Below are positions 60,852 through 64,000 of a stretch of DNA of 64,000 nucleotides, piece after piece (position 1 is the first letter of the stretch; each line of letters starts with the position of its first letter). The translations under genes were made by a program, and so were the position numbers. The notes under the pieces were generated by a model that saw only the letters and a list, made by a program, of their open reading frames with translations, did no database searches and was not told the DNA's origin. The stretch spans positions 1 to 64,000 of the forward strand of contig NZ_PGVF01000013.1 of assembly GCF_002860285.1 (NCBI RefSeq), written 5' to 3'. The DNA is from Bacillus sp. M6-12. Its GTDB lineage: Bacteria; Bacillota; Bacilli; Bacillales; DSM-1321.

Positions 60852-61757
60852 TTAAATGACTTGTTTGGCATCCTCCGGATAATAGACCGGTACGCCATCT
60901 TCAACTACTTTTTTCCTGAATACTTCAAGCAGCTTTTTCGTTGTCTCTCCAGGTACACCGTCGCCAATCGTCCGCCCATCAACCTTGATGACGGCGATGA
61001 CTTCAGCAGCGGTACCTGTCAAGAAAACCTCGTCAGCCACATAGACATCATGCCTTGTAAAAGCCTCTTCCTTCATTTCATAGCCTAATTCCTTGGCAAT
61101 TTCGATAATGGCACTGCGGGTTATCCCTTCCAGTGCTCCGATATAACCAGGCGGTGTATAAATGCATCCTTTTTTCACAATAAAAACATTATCGGCCGAT
61201 CCTTCAGCTACATACCCTTGGTCGTTTAACATTAAAGCTTCACTTACATTAGCAAGATGGGCTTCAATTCTAACCAATACATTATTCAAATAATTCAGTG
61301 ATTTCACCATAGGACTTAACACATCCGGACGATTCCGTCTGGTCGCTACAGTTACAATTTCAATTCCCGTCTCATAAAGATGTTTTGGGAAGATGGCCAG
61401 CGGTTCAACAATGATGACAATACTTGGAGCTTTACATTTATATGGATCCAGGCCAAGATCTCCAACACCTCTGGAAATCACTAGCCTGATATAGGCATCT
61501 TTAATGTTATTTCTTGCTACTGTCTCCAGGACTATTTCAGTCAATTCTTCCTTGGTATGAGGAATGTTAAGCATAATGGACTTTCCTGACTGGTACAGGC
61601 GATCCATATGTTCCTCCATTCTGTAGACATTTCCGCTATATACTCGAATTCCTTCGAAAATTCCGTCTCCGTATAAAAAGCCGTGGTCGTAAACAGAAAC
61701 TTTTGCATCTTCTTTTTTTACGAACTCGCCATTTAAATAGATCCATTGTTCCGACAC
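60852..61757 (-). CDS. ilvE: Branched-chain amino acid aminotransferase
   Basis: PLP class IV aminotransferase for the last step of Val, Leu and Ile synthesis. SVYDHGFLYGDGIFEGIRVY, MVKSLNYLNNVLVRIEA (PLP-Lys), EGSADNVFIVKKG and GITRSAIIEIAKELG are typical. I start it at GTG 61757 (SEQWIYLNGEFV), since AAAGGAG lies eight bases upstream; the GTG at 61766 is inside that site. 301 residues. It ends two bases before the ilv-leu T-box leader. Confidence 0.92.
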   Translation of the reverse strand: MSEQWIYLNGEFVKKEDAKVSVYDHGFLYGDGIFEGIRVYSGNVYRMEEHMDRLYQSGKSIMLNIPHTKEELTEIVLETVARNNIKDAYIRLVISRGVGDLGLDPYKCKAPSIVIIVEPLAIFPKHLYETGIEIVTVATRRNRPDVLSPMVKSLNYLNNVLVRIEAHLANVSEALMLNDQGYVAEGSADNVFIVKKGCIYTPPGYIGALEGITRSAIIEIAKELGYEMKEEAFTRHDVYVADEVFLTGTAAEVIAVIKVDGRTIGDGVPGETTKKLLEVFRKKVVEDGVPVYYPEDAKQVI

Positions 61758-61893
61758 AGAAGCCACTCCTTTGCAGTTAAAAAGCTTTAAATCGATAAAG
61801 CGAAAAAATATACCTTTTACCGGGGAAAATTATATCGGACTTTTAATCCCGCCCTGGTTGTATTCTTGGTGAGCCATCCCTTATTTGTGGACT

Positions 61894-61922
61894 ATATTAC
61901 GCCCATTTTTTAGGGGAGTCAA
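61894..61922 (-). promoter_or_regulatory. SigA-type promoter upstream of ilvE
   Basis: TTGACT (61922-61917) and TAATAT (61899-61894) with an exact 17-base spacer on the minus strand, about 140 bases before the ilvE start. The rest of 61758-62118 shows no gene and no T-box. Confidence 0.7.
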
Positions 61923-62118
61923 TACTATTTTTATGAATTATTTGACTATTTAGATTTATTAATTATTTTGTATCCGCTTACATCCGCATTAGGACAGCAA
62001 TAGTTATCTTGAAAAATTTTTTTGATTTTCTAAATTTCTTATGTACATCGCTGCTCTAAGCTGCCATCCAGGTCCTTACTAATCACGCCCTTATTTTCGA
62101 CAAATTTGTGAACAACAA

Positions 62119-62148
62119 AAAAAGATGGAAGGTAAGCGCCATCTTTTT
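62119..62148. terminator. Terminator after the YiaA/B-family gene
   Basis: A perfect 10-base stem (62119-62128 with 62139-62148) with A and T runs on both sides, just past the gene's stop. Confidence 0.85.
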
Positions 62149-62155
62149 AGGTTCA

Positions 62156-62392
62156 TTACATATCGTTATTTTGTTTCGTATACTCATCGTCTTCCTGATT
62201 ATCACGTACAACCTTTGCAACCGTAAAGGAAGAAATAATTACACCAATCGTTCCCATTAAATAATAGCCTTTTACCATCAGCGGTTCTTCTAATGTATAT
62301 AACCCTATCAATATAAGACCGGTAAAAAGAATCAATCCGAACCAGGCTAACATGGTAAAGGCCGGAGTATTTCTACGGCGATATTTTGCCAT
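62156..62392 (-). CDS. YiaA/YiaB-family two-helix membrane protein
   Basis: A 78-residue protein with two transmembrane helices (about residues 13-32 and 39-60). The motif between and after them (VKGYYLMGTIGVIISSFTVA then KVVRDN) matches the YiaAB two-helix domain. The basic start MAKYRRRN and an acidic tail are usual. Function of the family is unknown. A strong ribosome site (GGAGGTTG) precedes ATG 62392. Confidence 0.82.
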   Translation of the reverse strand: MAKYRRRNTPAFTMLAWFGLILFTGLILIGLYTLEEPLMVKGYYLMGTIGVIISSFTVAKVVRDNQEDDEYTKQNNDM

Positions 62393-62541
62393 CCAATTTC
62401 AACCTCCTTTTCCATAAATTATATTACAAACTATTCCTCATGTTCTACAATTAACTCTAAAATTAGCATAATAAATGGTCGCAGGTAAATGCGGCCAATA
62501 TCTTATCTAGTCATAATATTGTCAGGCATATAGAGGTCCTT

Positions 62542-63294
62542 TCACCGATAAACACTTAATACAATACCAACTGCCATGGCATTTAGAAGCATAGACATAG
62601 TTCCATAGCTTATAAACGGAAGCGAAACAGCAGTTATCGGTACTAAACCTATAACCATTCCCACGTTGATTATTAAAGGATAACAATATAAGGCAAGACA
62701 GCCGCTTATCATAACTTTTCCAGATGTATCCTATATATTGCGGTTTAACGATTGCATTCTGAAAGCAACAATCAACAAGAGAAGGATGATAACAGAAGCC
62801 GCAGCCCACCCAAACGAATATGTCAGTGTAACAAAAACAAAATCCGTATGGCTGCCAGGCAAGCCTATCCCCTCTTTGGGAACGTTATGGCCAAACCGGC
62901 CAGCTTCAGACATTAACTTATTAACTTTTAGATACAAAAACCCACTGCTTTGCGGATTCTCCTCCGGATATAGAAAAGCAGTGATCCTGGCCCTTTGATA
63001 TTCCTTTGCATATGCCTATGTTAACACGCCTCCAAGGGCTATAAAAATCGCTCCGGCCGATGAGACAATCAAAGCAGCCTTTCTTCCGTATTTACTGTGC
63101 CACAACATAACAAATAGCCCTGTAGCATTTAACGAAATCTCCTGAGTTAAATCCTCGGCCGCAGTTTTAATGCCTGCATAAGAATATGCGAGCCTCAGCA
63201 CATCCTGCCCGGACATTTTCATAATGTCATCAAGCAGCGCTTCAGTGTCCCCTATTTCCATGGCCTCAAGCACAAATTCTTCCAAACCTCTCAC
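62542..63294 (-). pseudogene. Decayed gene: ECF-sigma-like start joined in frame to an FtsW/RodA-like end, with two in-frame TAG stops
   Basis: One reading frame on the minus strand runs from 63294 to a TGA at 62542 but is broken by TAG codons at about 63016 and 62731. The first segment (ALLDDIMKMSGQDVLRLAYS, AAEDLTQEI) resembles region 2 of an ECF sigma factor. Then follows an FtsW/RodA/SpoVE-family C-terminal part: GRKAALIVSSAGAIFIALGG, ITAFLYPEENPQSSGFLYLK, GLPGSHTDFVFVTLTYSFGW, then IIN-VGMVIGLVPITAVSLPFIS ending YGTMSMLLNAMAVGIVLSVY. A deletion seems to have fused two genes. Other frames over this region are not genes. Family calls are from motif memory, so the sigma part is less certain than the FtsW part. 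Confidence 0.7.
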
Positions 63295-63427
63295 CTCTCT
63301 TGATATCTATTTGACGAGTCCCACTTACAAAAAGTTTTTCATTTTTGCAGACGACTGTAAATAGATACCACTCTAAAATTTATTTTATAAAAAACGAACC
63401 GATATAAGAAACAGGAGGTGTAGTAAT

Positions 63428-63601
63428 TTGGGTATTGCTTCATTGTCAATTGGCATGAGCCAGGCTTCACTTGGCCAAAAAGTAAGTTTAGCTTTAACAA
63501 AAAAAATTATGGACACATCACGGCAAAACGCAAATCAAATGGTAGAGATGATGCAAGCTCCGCATCCTTCATTGGGCAAATCAATAGATTTAAAGGGGTA
63601 A
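63428..63601 (+). CDS. YjfB-family small protein
   Basis: A 57-residue protein starting at TTG 63428, with AGGAGGTG seven bases upstream. The sequence IASLSIGMSQASLGQKVSLA, then KKIMDTSRQNANQMVEMM and HPSLGKSIDLKG, fits the YjfB family of putative motility-associated proteins, found widely in spore formers. It is amphipathic, with no signal peptide. Function unknown. Confidence 0.8.
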   Translation: MGIASLSIGMSQASLGQKVSLALTKKIMDTSRQNANQMVEMMQAPHPSLGKSIDLKG

Positions 63602-63610
63602 CAATTTAGA

Positions 63611-63639
63611 GAAATGCATTCCGCATTCGGATGCATTTC
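63611..63639 (+). terminator. Hairpin after the YjfB-family gene
   Basis: GAAATGCAT (63611-63619) pairs with ATGCATTTC (63631-63639), followed by CCTTTCAGTTT: a weak terminator just past the stop. Confidence 0.6.
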
Positions 63640-63660
63640 CCTTTCAGTTTACGCAAAAAA

Positions 63661-63690
63661 AAAGAAAACCCCAAATGAGGTTTTCTTTCT
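63661..63690. terminator. Terminator of the tRNA-Arg transcript
   Basis: AAAGAAAACC pairs with GGTTTTCTTT (63661-63670 with 63679-63688). On the minus strand the stem ends in a T run, just past the tRNA 3' end; it may also stop the plus-strand small gene. Confidence 0.7.
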
Positions 63691-63697
63691 GCATTAG

Positions 63698-63771
<74 letters not shown>

Positions 63772-63893
63772 ATTATGAAATTTAATTAATAAATTTGTGC
63801 TTACATTTTGAGCGTCGTCCTGATCTCAGGAAGTAATTGCAAGATGCGGCTCGATCAGTACGCTGCAGATTATTCAGGAAGCATATTCGATCG

Positions 63894-63908
63894 TGCTCTA
63901 TCCAGCTC
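63894..63908. repeat. tRNA-Arg fragment copy
   Basis: TGCTCTATCCAGCTCA repeats the D-arm part of the neighbouring tRNA-Arg gene (63745-63758) with the rest of the gene missing. It may be a decayed second tRNA or a recombination scar. The surrounding 63772-64000 shows no gene. Confidence 0.5.
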
Positions 63909-64000
63909 ATATTATTGTAACCTGAAAATGATTTTTTCAAGGACATTTTTCATTATAGTACCATAGTTTACGAAAGTCAATATCATTTTTGAACAATAGA

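Noticed and set aside
62522..62809. A separate open frame on the minus strand in the FtsW-like remnant
   Set aside because: It is out of phase with the conserved FtsW-like sequence (VGMVIGLVPITAVSLPFISY), which lies in the frame I annotate as pseudogene.
62542..63294. Recoding of TAG as an amino acid in the FtsW-like gene
   Set aside because: Other genes use TAG as stop here (for example the pilT stop), and the chimeric start indicates decay, not recoding.

Overview
The window comes from a low-GC, endospore-forming member of the Bacillaceae. It follows the Bacillus subtilis gene order hemA-hemX-hemC-hemD-hemB-hemL / spoVID-ysxE / valS / folC / comC / spoIIB on one side of hemA, and engB-lonA-lonB-clpX-tig-ysoA-leuDCBA-ilvCHB on the other. 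T-box leaders, ATGA/TAATG gene overlaps, strong Shine-Dalgarno sequences, TTG/GTG starts and sporulation genes all fit. I cannot fix the genus. Nearly all genes lie on the minus strand.

Layout. 1-332: end of a transposase gene entering from the left edge. 445-1543: spoIIB. 1649-16810: a type IV pilus locus placed where B. subtilis has only the prepilin peptidase gene comC between folC and spoIIB. Its minus-strand genes, in transcription order, encode an acidic three-TM protein, a PRC-barrel protein, a VanW-like protein, PilB, PilT, PilC, a major pilin, prepilin peptidase, PilM, PilN, PilO and a second pilin. A divergent plus-strand trio encodes minor pilins (PilV/PilW/PilX-like). 16947-23454: an ankyrin-repeat membrane protein, a 1141-residue secreted multidomain protein and a membrane diguanylate cyclase. 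PilB begins with two c-di-GMP-binding-type (MshEN) repeats, so a nearby cyclase could control the pilus.

23658-33326: folC, a plus-strand pair of RimK-type ATP-grasp genes, valS with its Val T-box leader, a small membrane protein, ysxE and spoVID. 33484-39911: heme operon hemAXCDBL. 40637-51955: a ysxD-position membrane protein, a sirtuin, engB, lonA, lonB, clpX, tig and ysoA. 52282-61757: leuDCBA, ilvCHB with a Leu T-box leader, and ilvE just upstream. 62156-63771: a YiaA/B-family protein, a decayed gene that looks like an ECF-sigma/FtsW fusion, a YjfB-family gene and tRNA-Arg(UCU).

A family of dispersed intergenic repeats has at least six copies between 34.8 and 54.4 kb, two of them inside the hem and leu operons.

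The most interesting part is the T4P locus: a retractile (PilT-containing) Gram-positive pilus with auxiliary proteins of unknown role, a large secreted partner candidate and a likely c-di-GMP input.
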